A stretch of DNA of 56,176 nucleotides from Hydrogenophaga sp. (GCF_011772445.1 NZ_WVZN01000013.1:1-56176), one strand, 5' to 3'. Shown: positions 1-8,911, counted from the first letter of the stretch. Notes: a model not told the origin generated them from the letters alone. Translations and numbers: made by a program.

Positions 1-9
1 GGCCCTCGG

Positions 10-1494
10 CTACAAGCCTCCGGCCTCCCGGCTCTCCGGGAACAACCTATTGCAACTCAACATCTGGTCCAGGTGGCTCACGGCGGTGTTCACCTGGCCG
101 ATGCCGTCGCTCTGCTCGCCGGCGGCGGCCGAGATCTCGCCCATGATGTCGGTCACCCGCTGCACCGAGCCCACGATCTGCGTCATGGTTTCGCCGGCGT
201 TGGCCACCAGTTGGCTACCCGCTTCGACCCGGTCCACGCTGGCGCTGATGAGGCCCTTGATTTCTTTGGCCGCCTCGGCGCTGCGCTGCGCCAGGTTGCG
301 CACCTCGCCGGCCACCACGGCGAAGCCGCGGCCCTGTTCGCCCGCGCGCGCGGCTTCCACAGCGGCGTTGAGCGCCAGGATGTTGGTCTGGAAGGCGATG
401 CCGTCGATGACGCCGATGATGTCGTTGATCTTGCGCGAGCTCGAATTGATCTCGTCCATGGTGGTGACCACCTGCGAGACCACCGAGCCGCCGCGCGCGG
501 CCACCTCGGCGGCGCTGGCCGCCAGCTGATTCGCCTGGCGCGCGGCGTCGGCGCTCTGGCGCACGGTGCTGGTGAGCTGTTCCATGCTGGCCGCCGTTTC
601 CTGCAGGTTGCTGGCGGTCTGCTCGGTGCGGCCCGACAGGTCCTGGTTGCCGGTGGCGATCTCGGCCGAGGCCGTGTTGATGCTGTCGGTGGCGGAACGT
701 ACCTGGCCCACGGTCTTCACCAGCGATTCGCGCATGCGGGCCAGGCCGCCGAGCAGGCGGCCCAGTTCGTCCTGGCGGTCGACGTGCACCTCGCGGGTCA
801 GGTCGCCTTCGGCCACGGCGTCGGTGGCGCTCAGGGCTTCTTTCAGCGGCTCGGTGACAGAGCGCGTGATGGCCCAGGCCACGAAGGCGGCGATGGCGAC
901 GGCGATGGCGGCCAGCGCCATCAGCAGGGTGATCTGGCGCCTGACGGCGGTGCGAGAGTCGGCGGCGGTCTGCTCCATCAGGGCGCGCTGGCCGCCAATC
1001 ATCTTCTGCTGTTCGGCGCTGTAGGCCTCGGCGGCGGGGGCGAGTTCCTTGTTCAGGATGTCCTGTGCGCCGCCGTAGTCTTCCATCTGCAGCGCGTCGA
1101 AGAAGCGCTTGCGCACGGCGAGGTAGGCGTCGCGCTTCTGGCCGATGCTGGCGAGCAGCGTCTTGCCCTGTTCGCTGACGATGCGGGTCTCCAGCTCCTT
1201 CTGCAGGGCGGCCACGTCCTTGGCGGACTGGGCCATCAGCGGCGTGAAGTGGTCGACCACGCGCGGGTCGTTGCGCGACATGGCCTGCGCCATGACGCGG
1301 TTCACGTTCAGCGTGGTCTGCGCGGCCCACTCCTGGGACATGTTGAGGCGCTGTTGCACCGAGACGATGCTCTCGGTGGCGCGCAGCGCGGCGTTGAGCC
1401 CCATCCAGGCCAGGGCGGTGGTGCCGACCAGCAGGGCCAGCACGATGGCGAAGCCGATCGTGAGGCGGGGACCGATGTTGACGTTCTTGAACAT
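10..1494 (-). CDS. Methyl-accepting chemotaxis protein, truncated at C-terminus
   Basis: Membrane chemoreceptor that relays ligand binding to CheA/CheW. The start is ATG at 1494 ([11 protein letters not shown]), with GGAG about 8 nt upstream, rather than the longer upstream GTG/ATG options. It has TM1 at about residues 10-30, a roughly 160-residue periplasmic four-helix-type domain, TM2 at about 190-212, HAMP, and a signalling domain containing the conserved hairpin ([20 protein letters not shown], then [15 protein letters not shown]). Its ATG lies 43 nt after the flhA stop, so it is probably in the flagellar operon. The normal coding similarity ends at ...VSHLDQM. The last residues ([16 protein letters not shown]) are not family-like, and the usual tail after the QNAALVEE-type segment is missing. 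The break is about 60 nt from the window edge and suggests an insertion or rearrangement. Family assignment is certain; whether it still signals is not. Confidence 0.88.
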   Translation of the reverse strand: MFKNVNIGPRLTIGFAIVLALLVGTTALAWMGLNAALRATESIVSVQQRLNMSQEWAAQTTLNVNRVMAQAMSRNDPRVVDHFTPLMAQSAKDVAALQKELETRIVSEQGKTLLASIGQKRDAYLAVRKRFFDALQMEDYGGAQDILNKELAPAAEAYSAEQQKMIGGQRALMEQTAADSRTAVRRQITLLMALAAIAVAIAAFVAWAITRSVTEPLKEALSATDAVAEGDLTREVHVDRQDELGRLLGGLARMRESLVKTVGQVRSATDSINTASAEIATGNQDLSGRTEQTASNLQETAASMEQLTSTVRQSADAARQANQLAASAAEVAARGGSVVSQVVTTMDEINSSSRKINDIIGVIDGIAFQTNILALNAAVEAARAGEQGRGFAVVAGEVRNLAQRSAEAAKEIKGLISASVDRVEAGSQLVANAGETMTQIVGSVQRVTDIMGEISAAAGEQSDGIGQVNTAVSHLDQMLSCNRLFPESREAGGL

Positions 1495-1537
1495 TCGAGA
1501 GACTCCGGGTTGGAACAGGTGTATATCGGTTGCGACG

Positions 1538-3625
1538 TCAACCAATTGAGCCCACCACCACCACGCTGCGGCTGTCGGGCATTTCGTTGTAAGAAAGAAC
1601 GTTCAGGCCGGGCGCGAACAGGCGCGCGTAGCGGGCCATCACGGGCCGCAGCTGCGGCAGCACCATCAGCACGGGGGCCGCGGCCATCTGCTTCATCTGC
1701 TCACGCGCCATGGGCAAATGCGATTGCAGTTGGGTAAGAAGATTCGGTTCGATGGGGAAGTTGTCCAACGCGGCCTTGCCGGTCTGCGTGGCCTGGCTCA
1801 GGGCGCGCATCAGCAGGTCCTCGAGCTGGTTGCCCAGGCTGAAGGCCTTGACCTCGCCGACCTGGCCGCAGGCCTGCGCCACGATCTGGCGGCGCAGGGT
1901 GAGGCGCGCCTCGGCGGCCAGCAGGATCGGGTCCTTGGTGGTCTCGGCGTTCTCCAGCAGGGTGGTGGCCAAAGGCACCACGTCCTTGAGGGACACGCCT
2001 TCCTGCAGCAGGGTGCGCAGCACCTTGAGCAGCAGGCTGGGGCTGAAGGCCTTCTCCAGCGCGGCGGCCAGCTTGGGGGCCTGCGCGGCGCAGCGCTCCA
2101 GCAGGGCGGGCACGTCCTCGTGCTGGAACAGCTCGGGCAGGTTCTCGCGGATGAGCCTGGTCACGTGCGTGGCGATGACGGTGGGCACGTCCACCACCTG
2201 GTAGCCCATGCCCAGGGCGTGCGCCTTGTGCGCGGGCTCGATCCACACCACGGGCATCTGGAAGGACGGGTCGGCGCCGGGGATGCCGTCGATTTCGCCA
2301 TACACCTGGGGCGAAGGAATGGCCATGAGCCGCTCGGGAAAGATCTCGGCCGAGGCGACCACGCTGCCGTGCAGCAGCACCTGGTAGTGCGTGGGTTTGA
2401 GGCCCAGCTCGTCGCGTGTGCGGATCGGCGGCAGCACGATGCCCAGCGATTCGCTGAGCGTCTGGCGCACGCCCTTGAGGCGCTTGGTCAGCACCGCGCC
2501 CTGCGCCGGGTCCACCAGGCCCACGAGCTTGTAGCCCACGGCCACGGCCAGCGGGTCCACCACGGGCAGGCTCTTCCAGTCGATGTCGGGCGCGGCCTCG
2601 GTCACCAGCGCGGCCTGCAGCGCATCGGGCGCGGCCGGTGGCGCCACCGCCTGGCGCTGGCCCAGGCGCCAGGCCACGTAGCCCAGCACGCCCGCGAAGG
2701 CCAGGAACATCAGCGTGGGCATGCCGGGCACCAGGCCCAGGACGATGAGCAGGCCGGCCACGCCGTACAGCACGTTGGGCGAGGCCAGCAGCTGCTGGCC
2801 CACCTGCTTCTCGATGTCGCCCGCGTCGCTCACGCGCGTGACGATGATGGCCGCCGCGGCCGACAGCAGCAGCGCCGGAATCTGCGCGGCCAGGCCGTCG
2901 CCGATGGTGAGCAGCGCGTAGAGCTTGAAGGACTCGCCGAGGCTCAGGTCGTGCATGAGCGCGCCGATGAGCACGCCGCCGACCATGTTGAGGATGAGGA
3001 TCAGGATGCCGGCGATGGCGTCGCCCTTGACGAACTTGGAGGCACCGTCCATGGCGCCGTAGAAGTCGGCCTCGCCGGCCACTTCCTTGCGGCGGGCCTG
3101 CGCGCCTTCCTGGTTGATCAGGCCGGCGTTGAGGTCGGCGTCGATCGCCATCTGCTTGCCGGGCATGGCGTCCAGCGTGAAGCGGGCCGCGACCTCGGAG
3201 ATGCGCTCCGCGCCCTTGGTGACCACCACGAAGTTGATGATCACCAGGATGACGAAGACCACGATGCCGACCACGAAGTTGCCGCCGATGACGAAGTGGC
3301 CGAAGGCCTCGATCACCGAGCCGGCGGCGTCGGTGCCTTCGTGACCGCGCAGCATCACCACGCGCGTGGAGGCCACGTTGAGCATCAGGCGCAGCAGCGT
3401 GGCGCCCAGGATGACGGTGGGGAAGAGCGAGAAGTCCAGCGGGCGGCGCACGTTCACGGCCACCAGCAGCACGATCATCGCCAGCACGATGTTGAAGGTG
3501 AACAGCACGTCCAGCAGCAGCGGCGGCAGCGGCAGGATGATCATGGCCAGCAGGGCCATGAGCAGCAGCGGCGCGGCGACGCGCAGCTTCTTCAGGTCGT
3601 TCAACAGCGAGTTCATGGGGTTCAT
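1538..3625 (-). CDS. flhA: Flagellar export gate protein FlhA (lateral-type cluster)
   Basis: Largest component of the flagellar type III export gate; its cytoplasmic domain forms the nonameric ring that docks chaperone-substrate complexes. It has 695 residues, normal for FlhA. About eight membrane segments lie in residues 15-320, with the conserved cytoplasmic FHIPEP loop (residues about 140-210, [20 protein letters not shown]) and a C-terminal cytoplasmic domain from about 350. The ATG overlaps the flhB stop as ATGA (3622-3625), so the two are translationally coupled. The gene is the last export component in the operon, followed by the chemoreceptor. A type III secretion (SctV) homologue is unlikely given the flagellar neighbours FliE, FliM and FliN. 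Confidence 0.96.
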   Translation of the reverse strand: MNPMNSLLNDLKKLRVAAPLLLMALLAMIILPLPPLLLDVLFTFNIVLAMIVLLVAVNVRRPLDFSLFPTVILGATLLRLMLNVASTRVVMLRGHEGTDAAGSVIEAFGHFVIGGNFVVGIVVFVILVIINFVVVTKGAERISEVAARFTLDAMPGKQMAIDADLNAGLINQEGAQARRKEVAGEADFYGAMDGASKFVKGDAIAGILILILNMVGGVLIGALMHDLSLGESFKLYALLTIGDGLAAQIPALLLSAAAAIIVTRVSDAGDIEKQVGQQLLASPNVLYGVAGLLIVLGLVPGMPTLMFLAFAGVLGYVAWRLGQRQAVAPPAAPDALQAALVTEAAPDIDWKSLPVVDPLAVAVGYKLVGLVDPAQGAVLTKRLKGVRQTLSESLGIVLPPIRTRDELGLKPTHYQVLLHGSVVASAEIFPERLMAIPSPQVYGEIDGIPGADPSFQMPVVWIEPAHKAHALGMGYQVVDVPTVIATHVTRLIRENLPELFQHEDVPALLERCAAQAPKLAAALEKAFSPSLLLKVLRTLLQEGVSLKDVVPLATTLLENAETTKDPILLAAEARLTLRRQIVAQACGQVGEVKAFSLGNQLEDLLMRALSQATQTGKAALDNFPIEPNLLTQLQSHLPMAREQMKQMAAAPVLMVLPQLRPVMARYARLFAPGLNVLSYNEMPDSRSVVVVGSIG

Positions 3626-4761
3626 GTCGGTCCGGCGCCGCTCAGGTGGACGGGCACGTCGAGGTCATGGGGCAGGTGAGGTTCGCTGCGGCGCTGGCCC
3701 TGGCGGAAGGCCTTGAGCGCGAGCACGTGGCGCAGCACCACGGCCACGGCCTGGTACAGCGTGGCGGGAATCTGCTGGCGCACCTGGCTGGTGTTGTAGA
3801 TGGCGCGCGCCAGCGGCGGCACGCGCAGCACCTCCACGCCAGCGTCTTCGGCGATGCGGCGGATGTACAGCGCCATCTCGTCCAGGCCCTTGGCGATGAC
3901 GTAGGGCGCGTCGGCCTTGTGCGCGTCGTACTTGATGGCCACGGCGTAGTGCTCGGGGTTGACGATGACCACGTCGGCGGTGGGCACGGTCTTGCGCACG
4001 CCGCGCCGCGCGATCTGCTGCTGGATCTGGCGGATGCGAGCCTTCACCTCGGGCCGGCCTTCGGTGGTCTTGTGCTCTTCCTTGATGTCACGCTTGCTCA
4101 TGCGCTGCTCGCGCAGGTAGACCAGGCGCTGGATGGGCACGTCGATGAGGGCGTAGAGCACGAACACCGCCACCAGCGAGAACACGGCGGCCTGAGCCAG
4201 CGACAGGGCCTGCGGCAGCGCCTCGCCCAGGGGCAGGGCGGTCACACGCAGGAAGCCCTTGATGCTGCCGTTCATGACGACGTACAGAACGCCGAAGAGC
4301 GTGAAGGCCTTGAGCGCGGTGGTGGCGAACTCGGCCAGGTGCTTGGCCTTGGTGATGCGCTGGAAGTAGTTCATCGGGTTGAGCCGCTCCAGCTTGGGGA
4401 TGAGGTTCTCGGTGCTCAGGATCCAGCCGCCGGGGAACAGCGAGGCGGCCAGCACGCACAGCGGCACGATGAACAGCGGCAGCAGCATCTTGCCCAGCAG
4501 CAGCATCACGGGCACGAAGGCGTGCGAGAACAGCTTGTCGAGCGCGCCGTCGCCCTCGGCCACCACGAAGCCCAGGGTGAAGAGGCGGCGGAAGTCGGCC
4601 AGGTAACCGGGCGCCAGCAGGACGATGGCCTGCAGGCAGACCACCAGGCCCACGGCGGTGGCCAGGTCCTTCGAGCGCGCCACCTGCCCCTGCTCGCGCG
4701 CCTTGCGCAGCTTCTGCGGGGTGGCGGCTTCGGTCTTGTCGCCGGTCTGGTCCTGGCTCAT
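3622..4761 (-). CDS. flhB: Flagellar export switch protein FlhB (NPEH variant)
   Basis: Membrane protein that controls substrate-specificity switching of the flagellar export apparatus, normally by autocleavage between N and P of an NPTH motif. It has 379 residues: a basic N-terminus (DKTEAATPQKLRKAREQGQV), four membrane segments at about 35-215, and a cytoplasmic domain (FlhB-C) after the KRDIKEEHKTTEG linker. The cleavage motif here reads NPEH (N268), followed by YAVAIKYD. The C-terminal tail runs somewhat longer than the core domain (through AFRQGQRRSEPH). Its start lies 1 nt after the fliR stop. The E-for-T substitution should be noted when inferring switching behaviour; it may be normal for this flagellar subtype. 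Confidence 0.95.
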   Translation of the reverse strand: MSQDQTGDKTEAATPQKLRKAREQGQVARSKDLATAVGLVVCLQAIVLLAPGYLADFRRLFTLGFVVAEGDGALDKLFSHAFVPVMLLLGKMLLPLFIVPLCVLAASLFPGGWILSTENLIPKLERLNPMNYFQRITKAKHLAEFATTALKAFTLFGVLYVVMNGSIKGFLRVTALPLGEALPQALSLAQAAVFSLVAVFVLYALIDVPIQRLVYLREQRMSKRDIKEEHKTTEGRPEVKARIRQIQQQIARRGVRKTVPTADVVIVNPEHYAVAIKYDAHKADAPYVIAKGLDEMALYIRRIAEDAGVEVLRVPPLARAIYNTSQVRQQIPATLYQAVAVVLRHVLALKAFRQGQRRSEPHLPHDLDVPVHLSGAGPT

Positions 4762-4762
4762 G

Positions 4763-5533
4763 TCAGTTCCGCATCAACTGTTCCAGCATCTCGAGCACCC
4801 GGGTGGTGAGGTTCACGTACTGCTGCGGAATGAGCTGCAGCATGCCGCCGAGCATGAACAGGCCGAAGACGATGATGAGCGAGAAGCCCAGCGAGAACAG
4901 GTTGAAGGTGGGCGCCACCCGGTTGAGGAAACCGAAGCCGATCTGCACCACCAGGGCCGAGAAGATCACCGGCAGCGAGAGCAGCAGCGCGGCCGAGAAG
5001 ACCCAGCCCACCTGCAGGGGCAGCACGGTGAGCGCCTGCTCGGGGATGCCCGCGCCCACCGGCCAGGCGCGAAAGCTCGAACCCATGACGCCGCTGAACA
5101 CCAGGTGGCCGTCCACGGCGAAGAAGATGAGGATGGTGAGGATGTAGATGAGCGCGCTCACCACGTCGGACGAGGCGCCGCTCACGGGGTCGTTCATCTG
5201 CGCCATGGCCAGGCCCATCTGGCTGGAGGCCATGTAGCCCAGCAGCGCGAAGACCGCCATGATCATCTGGAAACCGATGCCGAGGATGAGCCCGATGGCC
5301 ACCTGCTCGATGGTGGTGACGATGCCCAGCAGCGAGAACGGGGAGATGGGCTGCGCGGGCGCCGCGATGGGCAGCAGCACCACCGCCAGCGTCAGCGCCA
5401 GCAGCACGCGCACGGTGACGGGCACCATGTTCTCGCCGATGACGGGCATGAACGTGAGGATGGCCAGCACCCGAACGAAGGGCCACCACAGCGCCATGAG
5501 CGTGGCGAGCATCTGGCCGAAGACGGGTTCCAT
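4763..5533 (-). CDS. fliR: Flagellar export gate protein FliR
   Basis: Polytopic export-gate subunit that assembles with FliP5 and FliQ4 into the helical pore through which flagellar subunits leave the cytoplasm. It has 256 residues, the standard length, and five to six hydrophobic segments. Recognisable FliR stretches include ILTFMPVIGENMVPVTVRV and GIGFQMIMAVFALLGYMASS, then the QMGLAMAQMNDPVSG region. The ATG at 5533 follows fliQ by 10 nt and the stop precedes flhB by 1 nt. It belongs to a contiguous export operon. Confidence 0.95.
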   Translation of the reverse strand: MEPVFGQMLATLMALWWPFVRVLAILTFMPVIGENMVPVTVRVLLALTLAVVLLPIAAPAQPISPFSLLGIVTTIEQVAIGLILGIGFQMIMAVFALLGYMASSQMGLAMAQMNDPVSGASSDVVSALIYILTILIFFAVDGHLVFSGVMGSSFRAWPVGAGIPEQALTVLPLQVGWVFSAALLLSLPVIFSALVVQIGFGFLNRVAPTFNLFSLGFSLIIVFGLFMLGGMLQLIPQQYVNLTTRVLEMLEQLMRN

Positions 5534-5543
5534 GGCGCGGGGC

Positions 5544-5813
5544 TCACAGGGCCAGTTGCGCCGCGCGCTCGAAGATGGCGCGCGCGTAGTCCATGAGCTT
5601 GCCGGTGAGCCAGGTGCCCATGACGATGATGGCCGCCAGCGTGACCAGCAGGCGCGGCAGGAAGCTCAGGGTCTGCTCGTTGATCTGCGTGGCGGCCTGG
5701 AACAGGCTGACCAGCACGCCCACGATGAGGCTGGGCGTGATCAGCACGACGACGATCAGCACCACCAGCTTGAGGCACTCGGCCACCAGTTCGACGGCGA
5801 TCTCGGGGGTCAT
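5544..5813 (-). CDS. fliQ: Flagellar export gate protein FliQ
   Basis: Small two-helix export-gate subunit. It has 89 residues, exactly the usual size, beginning MTPEIAVELVAECLKLV, with two hydrophobic hairpin segments (about 15-40 and 52-75) and the conserved FQAATQINEQTLSFLPR loop between them. It lies between fliP (12 nt upstream) and fliR (10 nt downstream), the standard P-Q-R order. Confidence 0.96.
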   Translation of the reverse strand: MTPEIAVELVAECLKLVVLIVVVLITPSLIVGVLVSLFQAATQINEQTLSFLPRLLVTLAAIIVMGTWLTGKLMDYARAIFERAAQLAL

Positions 5814-5825
5814 CGCATCGCCTTT

Positions 5826-6638
5826 CTAGATGGCGCGCACGCTGGTCACCAGCGTGTTCACGGTGAGGGTCCAGCCGTCCACCAGCACGAACAGCAGGAG
5901 CTTGAACGGCAGCGAGATCACCACCGGCGGCAGCATCATCATGCCCATGGACATCAGCACCGAGGACACCACCAGGTCGATGACCAGGAAGGGGATGAAC
6001 AGCATGCAGCCGATCATGAAGGCCGTCTTGAGCTCGCTGAGCACGAAGGCGGCGAGCTTGACGGTGAAGGGGTGCTGGGCCGGATCGCTCACGGCGGGCG
6101 CGCCCGACAGCGTGGCGATCTGCGTGATCGAGGCCTGGCTGGTCTGCGCGAGCATGAAGCGCGACAGCGGCACCTCGGCGCGGTTCAGTGCCTCCTGCAA
6201 ACCGATGCTGCCCTGGTCGTAGGGCAGCAGGGCCTCCGTCCAGATGCGATCCCCCACGGGGCGCATGACCAGCATGGTGAGGATGAGCGCGATGCCGGTG
6301 AGCACGCGCGCCGGCAGGCCCTGCTGCAGGCCCAGGGCCTGGCGCAGCAGCGAGAGCACGATGATGAAGCGGGTGAAGCTGGTCATCATCAGGACCATGG
6401 CGGGCAGCAGGCCCAGCAGGGTCATGATGATCAGGATCTGCGTCCTGACGGTGTAGTCGGTGGTGTTGCCGGTGGTGGTGCTGCTGAAGATCTGCAAGCC
6501 GCCGCCCGCGGCCGCGCCGGCGCTGTTGGCCGCCTGCGCGAACGCGCCCTCGGGCCAGGCGAGGGTGGCGAGGGCGAGGCCGGCGCCGGCCGCGGCGGCC
6601 AGCCGCGCCGCGCCGCGCGGGCGCAGGGCGAGGGTCAT
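5826..6638 (-). CDS. fliP: Flagellar export gate protein FliP
   Basis: Core pore-forming subunit of the flagellar export gate. It has 270 residues: a cleavable signal sequence (about 1-35, ending near EGAFAQA), a short periplasmic stretch, then paired membrane helices around a central domain. Diagnostic sequence includes ILIIMTLLGLLPAMVLMMTSF, RFIIVLSLLRQALGLQQ and, near the end, the FKLLLFVLVDGW segment. The ATG overlaps the fliN stop as ATGA (6635-6638), leaving no room for fliO, which in many bacteria sits between fliN and fliP and helps FliP assemble. Confidence 0.96.
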   Translation of the reverse strand: MTLALRPRGAARLAAAAGAGLALATLAWPEGAFAQAANSAGAAAGGGLQIFSSTTTGNTTDYTVRTQILIIMTLLGLLPAMVLMMTSFTRFIIVLSLLRQALGLQQGLPARVLTGIALILTMLVMRPVGDRIWTEALLPYDQGSIGLQEALNRAEVPLSRFMLAQTSQASITQIATLSGAPAVSDPAQHPFTVKLAAFVLSELKTAFMIGCMLFIPFLVIDLVVSSVLMSMGMMMLPPVVISLPFKLLLFVLVDGWTLTVNTLVTSVRAI

Positions 6639-7027
6639 GACGTGAAGCTGTCCAGGTCCAGGTCGCTGACCTCGATGACCTTGAGGCCGTAGTTCTCGCC
6701 GCTGACCACGACCTCGGCCTTGCCGATGGCCACGCCGTTGATCTTCATGGTGAGCGGCTCGCCGGCCAGCACGTCGAGTTCCACCACGCTGTCGGGGCGC
6801 AGGTGGGCCACGTCTTCCAGCGAGACCTTGGCGGAGCCGAGTTCGAGCGTGAGCGTGACGGGGATGCGGCGCATGAGGCGGCCCAGGCCGAGCGAGGGCG
6901 CGGCGGGCGCGGGCGCCGGGGCGGCGGCCTCGGTGGCACTGGCCATCTCCTGCATCACGGCGGCGAAGGCGTCGTCGGTGCCGGGCGCGGTGGCGAGGGG
7001 GTCGAAGGTGGAGCTGTCGGTGGACAT
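6635..7027 (-). CDS. fliN: Flagellar motor switch protein FliN
   Basis: C-ring protein that forms the lower ring of the rotor and supports export-substrate docking. It has 130 residues from ATG 7027, 2 nt after the fliM stop. An acidic, Ala/Pro-rich N-terminal half (about 1-48) is followed by a SPOA domain (about 50-125) with RIPVTLTLELGSAKVSLEDV, LRPDSVVELDVLAGEPL and the GEVVVS-like AEVVVSGENYGLKV segment. The open frame extends further upstream, but that part overlaps fliM and is a shadow. The start is supported by tight coupling to fliM. Confidence 0.94.
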   Translation of the reverse strand: MSTDSSTFDPLATAPGTDDAFAAVMQEMASATEAAAPAPAPAAPSLGLGRLMRRIPVTLTLELGSAKVSLEDVAHLRPDSVVELDVLAGEPLTMKINGVAIGKAEVVVSGENYGLKVIEVSDLDLDSFTS

Positions 7028-7029
7028 GG

Positions 7030-7902
7030 TCAGACTTCCTGCAGGTTGGTCAGGCACAGGCGGCCCTTGTTCTCGACCACCATGGCCTTGAGCACGGGCT
7101 TGTCCTGCACGCGCACGGTGGCGGTGTCGAGCGAGATGGCGAGCACGTCGCCCGGCTTGAGGCCGAGCAACTCGCCCAGCGGCAAGGTTTTCTGGGCCAG
7201 GCGCACGTCCAGGCGCAAGGGCAGCGCGCGGCGCAGGCTGGCGCCGTCGGCGGCGCGCGCGGCGGACTGTCGGCGCGCCGGGGCGAGCTGGCGCAGCGCG
7301 GTGGCCAGGGTGTCGCTGTCGAGCGCGAACACCACCAGGCCCAGCGGCGCCGAACCGGCGAGCACCTGCGCCCACAGGAACATGGTCGGCCCGCTGAGGG
7401 GACAGCGTGCGGTGGGCAGGTCCTGTTCGAGCTGCAGCGCCCATTCGCCGTCGGCCGTGGGCTCACGGGCGCCGATGCGGCGCATCAGCGCCTGGCTGAG
7501 CAACTGGCCGAGCTGCGCGGCCAGGCGCTGCTCGGTGGCGGTTTCCAGCGGCGGCACGCAGCGCGCGCCCAGCTCCCAGTCGGTGGAGCCATAGCGGCGC
7601 GCCAGCAGCGCGGTGAGGGCCGAGCGCTCGATGGCGAAGGCGCTGCGGCCCACGCCGCTGCGGTAGGTGGCCCAGCGCAGGGTGGTTTCGATGGGGTTGG
7701 TGCGGCCATGCGACACGCCGCCCAGGCGCACCGGCGCGCCCACGCGGCCGGGGAAGGCGGTGGCCAGGGCGTGGTCGAGGTCCTGCTGGGTGAGCTGGAA
7801 CAACGAGTCCAGCGCGTGGATGGGCCGGCCGAGTTCGCAGGGGTCGAGCGCGGTGAGGCGCGCGCCGGCGGCGGGCGGAAGGATATGGGGCGTGTGGGCC
7901 AT
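7030..7902 (-). CDS. fliM: FliM-like flagellar motor switch protein without CheY-binding N-terminus
   Basis: Predicted C-ring switch protein. It has 290 residues, shorter than typical FliM (about 330). The FliM middle-domain core starts almost at once (LDPCELGRPIHALDSLF, residues about 19-36) and a SPOA domain ends the protein (about 215-285, LPLRLDVRLAQKTLPLGELL). There is no LSQxEIDxLL-type peptide at the N-terminus, the segment that binds phosphorylated CheY in classical FliM, so direct CheY-controlled switching looks unlikely. The gene is 7 nt after fliE and 2 nt before fliN. Divergent sequence and order match lateral (Flag-2-like) motor proteins. SctQ of an injectisome is the alternative, disfavoured by the FliE and FliN neighbours. 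Confidence 0.85.
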   Translation of the reverse strand: MAHTPHILPPAAGARLTALDPCELGRPIHALDSLFQLTQQDLDHALATAFPGRVGAPVRLGGVSHGRTNPIETTLRWATYRSGVGRSAFAIERSALTALLARRYGSTDWELGARCVPPLETATEQRLAAQLGQLLSQALMRRIGAREPTADGEWALQLEQDLPTARCPLSGPTMFLWAQVLAGSAPLGLVVFALDSDTLATALRQLAPARRQSAARAADGASLRRALPLRLDVRLAQKTLPLGELLGLKPGDVLAISLDTATVRVQDKPVLKAMVVENKGRLCLTNLQEV

Positions 7903-7909
7903 CGGTGCC

Positions 7910-8230
7910 TCAGATCGGCAGCTTCATGAGCTCGTCGAAGGCGCCGACGACCTTGTTGCGCACCTGCATCATCATGTTGAAGTTGAGGCTGGCTTCCTGG
8001 CTCTTGAGCATGGCGCCGACCAGGTCGTCGCTGCGGCCGCTCTCCACGGCGCTGACGGCAGCCTGGGCGGCGTGGCCCTTGTCGTCGGCGGCGCGCAGCA
8101 GGCCACCGACGTGTTGCGTGAAGGAAGGCCCCTGCGCCGCGCCCGAGGGCAGCACGTCGGCGAGCTGGGCCTGCGCCGTCTGCATCTGCTGCAGGCTGGC
8201 GTGGATGGAGGAAAGCATCGACGGGTTCAA
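7910..8230 (-). CDS. fliE: Flagellar hook-basal body protein FliE (TTG start)
   Basis: Rod/MS-ring junction protein, first gene of the fliE-M-N-P-Q-R-flhB-flhA operon. It has 106 residues. The C-terminal half is typical FliE: AAVSAVESGRSDDLVGAMLK, then SQEASLNFNMMMQVRNKVVG and the closing AFDELMKLPI. I chose TTG at 8230 because GGGAG lies 5 nt upstream of it. The first ATG (8218) would place that site about 17 nt away and lose four residues. A 32-bp element shared with an unknown gene upstream lies 21 nt before this start. Confidence 0.92.
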   Translation of the reverse strand: MNPSMLSSIHASLQQMQTAQAQLADVLPSGAAQGPSFTQHVGGLLRAADDKGHAAQAAVSAVESGRSDDLVGAMLKSQEASLNFNMMMQVRNKVVGAFDELMKLPI

Positions 8231-8250
8231 GGGCGCTCCCTGGACGGGCT

Positions 8251-8282
8251 ATTTGTGATTTGTGGAAATGTATAGTCGCGAA
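8251..8282 (-). promoter_or_regulatory. Shared cis-element, copy A (upstream of fliE)
   Basis: On the minus strand this reads TTCGC, a 7-nt gap, CATTTCC, R, CAAAT, two bases, CAAA. The same layout with identical spacing occurs at 11179-11210 in front of the 250-aa gene, and a weaker match lies at 10287-10320. It ends 21 nt before the fliE start, so it could be a promoter core or an activator site. It does not match the E. coli sigma-28 or sigma-54 consensus by eye. Confidence 0.55.
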
Positions 8283-8456
8283 TCGTAATATGGACAGGTG
8301 ACCCGTCAAGCGACGCGCCGGACGCAATCGGCGTTGGCGGGATGAGCGGTTGGGACGGCCGGCCTGACGGTGTCGGGGGTGCGGCTTGGGGTGGACGTTT
8401 CTGGGTGCGCCGCCTTTCGCGCCTCTGCTTCGCGAGGGCCGCTGGTGCGTGTGCCC

Positions 8457-8832
8457 GTTCTCCGGCCCACGCTCGCGCAGAGGCGCCCAAGCGCTCGGAC
8501 AGGGCTGGCGTCACCACCGCGGCTGGCGCGCCCCCTCTGTGGCAAGCGCGAATGGGGCCTACGCCCGGACACCCGCACCATCGACCCCAGTAGCGGGCTG
8601 GCCGGCCATAGAAGACCGGACTTCCCTTCGCTCAGCGATTAAATGGAATCTGACCCCAATAAGGGGAGCCCGGATTCCTCGTGGCGCGCTCGGGCGTCAC
8701 TCTCGACGGATGGTGGGGTTCGCGGGCGCAGGCCCCATTCGCGCTTGCCACAGAGGGGGCGCGCCAATCACGGTGTTGACGCAGGCCCGGTGGAGCGCCC
8801 GGGGACATCTGCGCGAGCGTGGGCCGGAGAAC
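8457..8832. repeat. Large imperfect inverted repeat (about 380 bp) in a gene-free stretch
   Basis: The 680-bp interval between fliE and the next gene holds no credible gene. It contains two long arms that are reverse complements of each other. Perfect blocks pair 8457-8480 with 8809-8832 (24 bp) and 8524-8560 with 8730-8766 (37 bp), both centred near 8645, with weaker pairing between and probably beyond them (to about 8385 and 8910). At the centre is GGAATCTGACCCCAAT (8645-8660), a sequence I associate with the flanks of REP-associated tyrosine transposase elements. No transposase is encoded. Likely a non-autonomous or decayed mobile element. Confidence 0.8.
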
Positions 8833-8911
8833 GCGGACCACGCCAGCCGTCAGCGCGAGGTCTCAACGAGAAACCAGCGCGAGGAAGCCGCGCAAAACAC
8901 CAACGCCCCCC

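Noticed and set aside
73..3679. Long plus-strand open frames (554 and 653 aa) opposite the chemoreceptor and flhA
   Set aside because: Shadows of GC-rich genes: His/Gly/Arg/Ala-rich and without any domain; the minus-strand products are clear.
7030..7902. Injectisome SctQ instead of FliM
   Set aside because: FliE, FliN and flagellar FlhA/FlhB neighbours and separate fliN argue for flagellum.
8457..8832. CRISPR array or tandem repeat
   Set aside because: Inverted, not direct, arms and only one pair.
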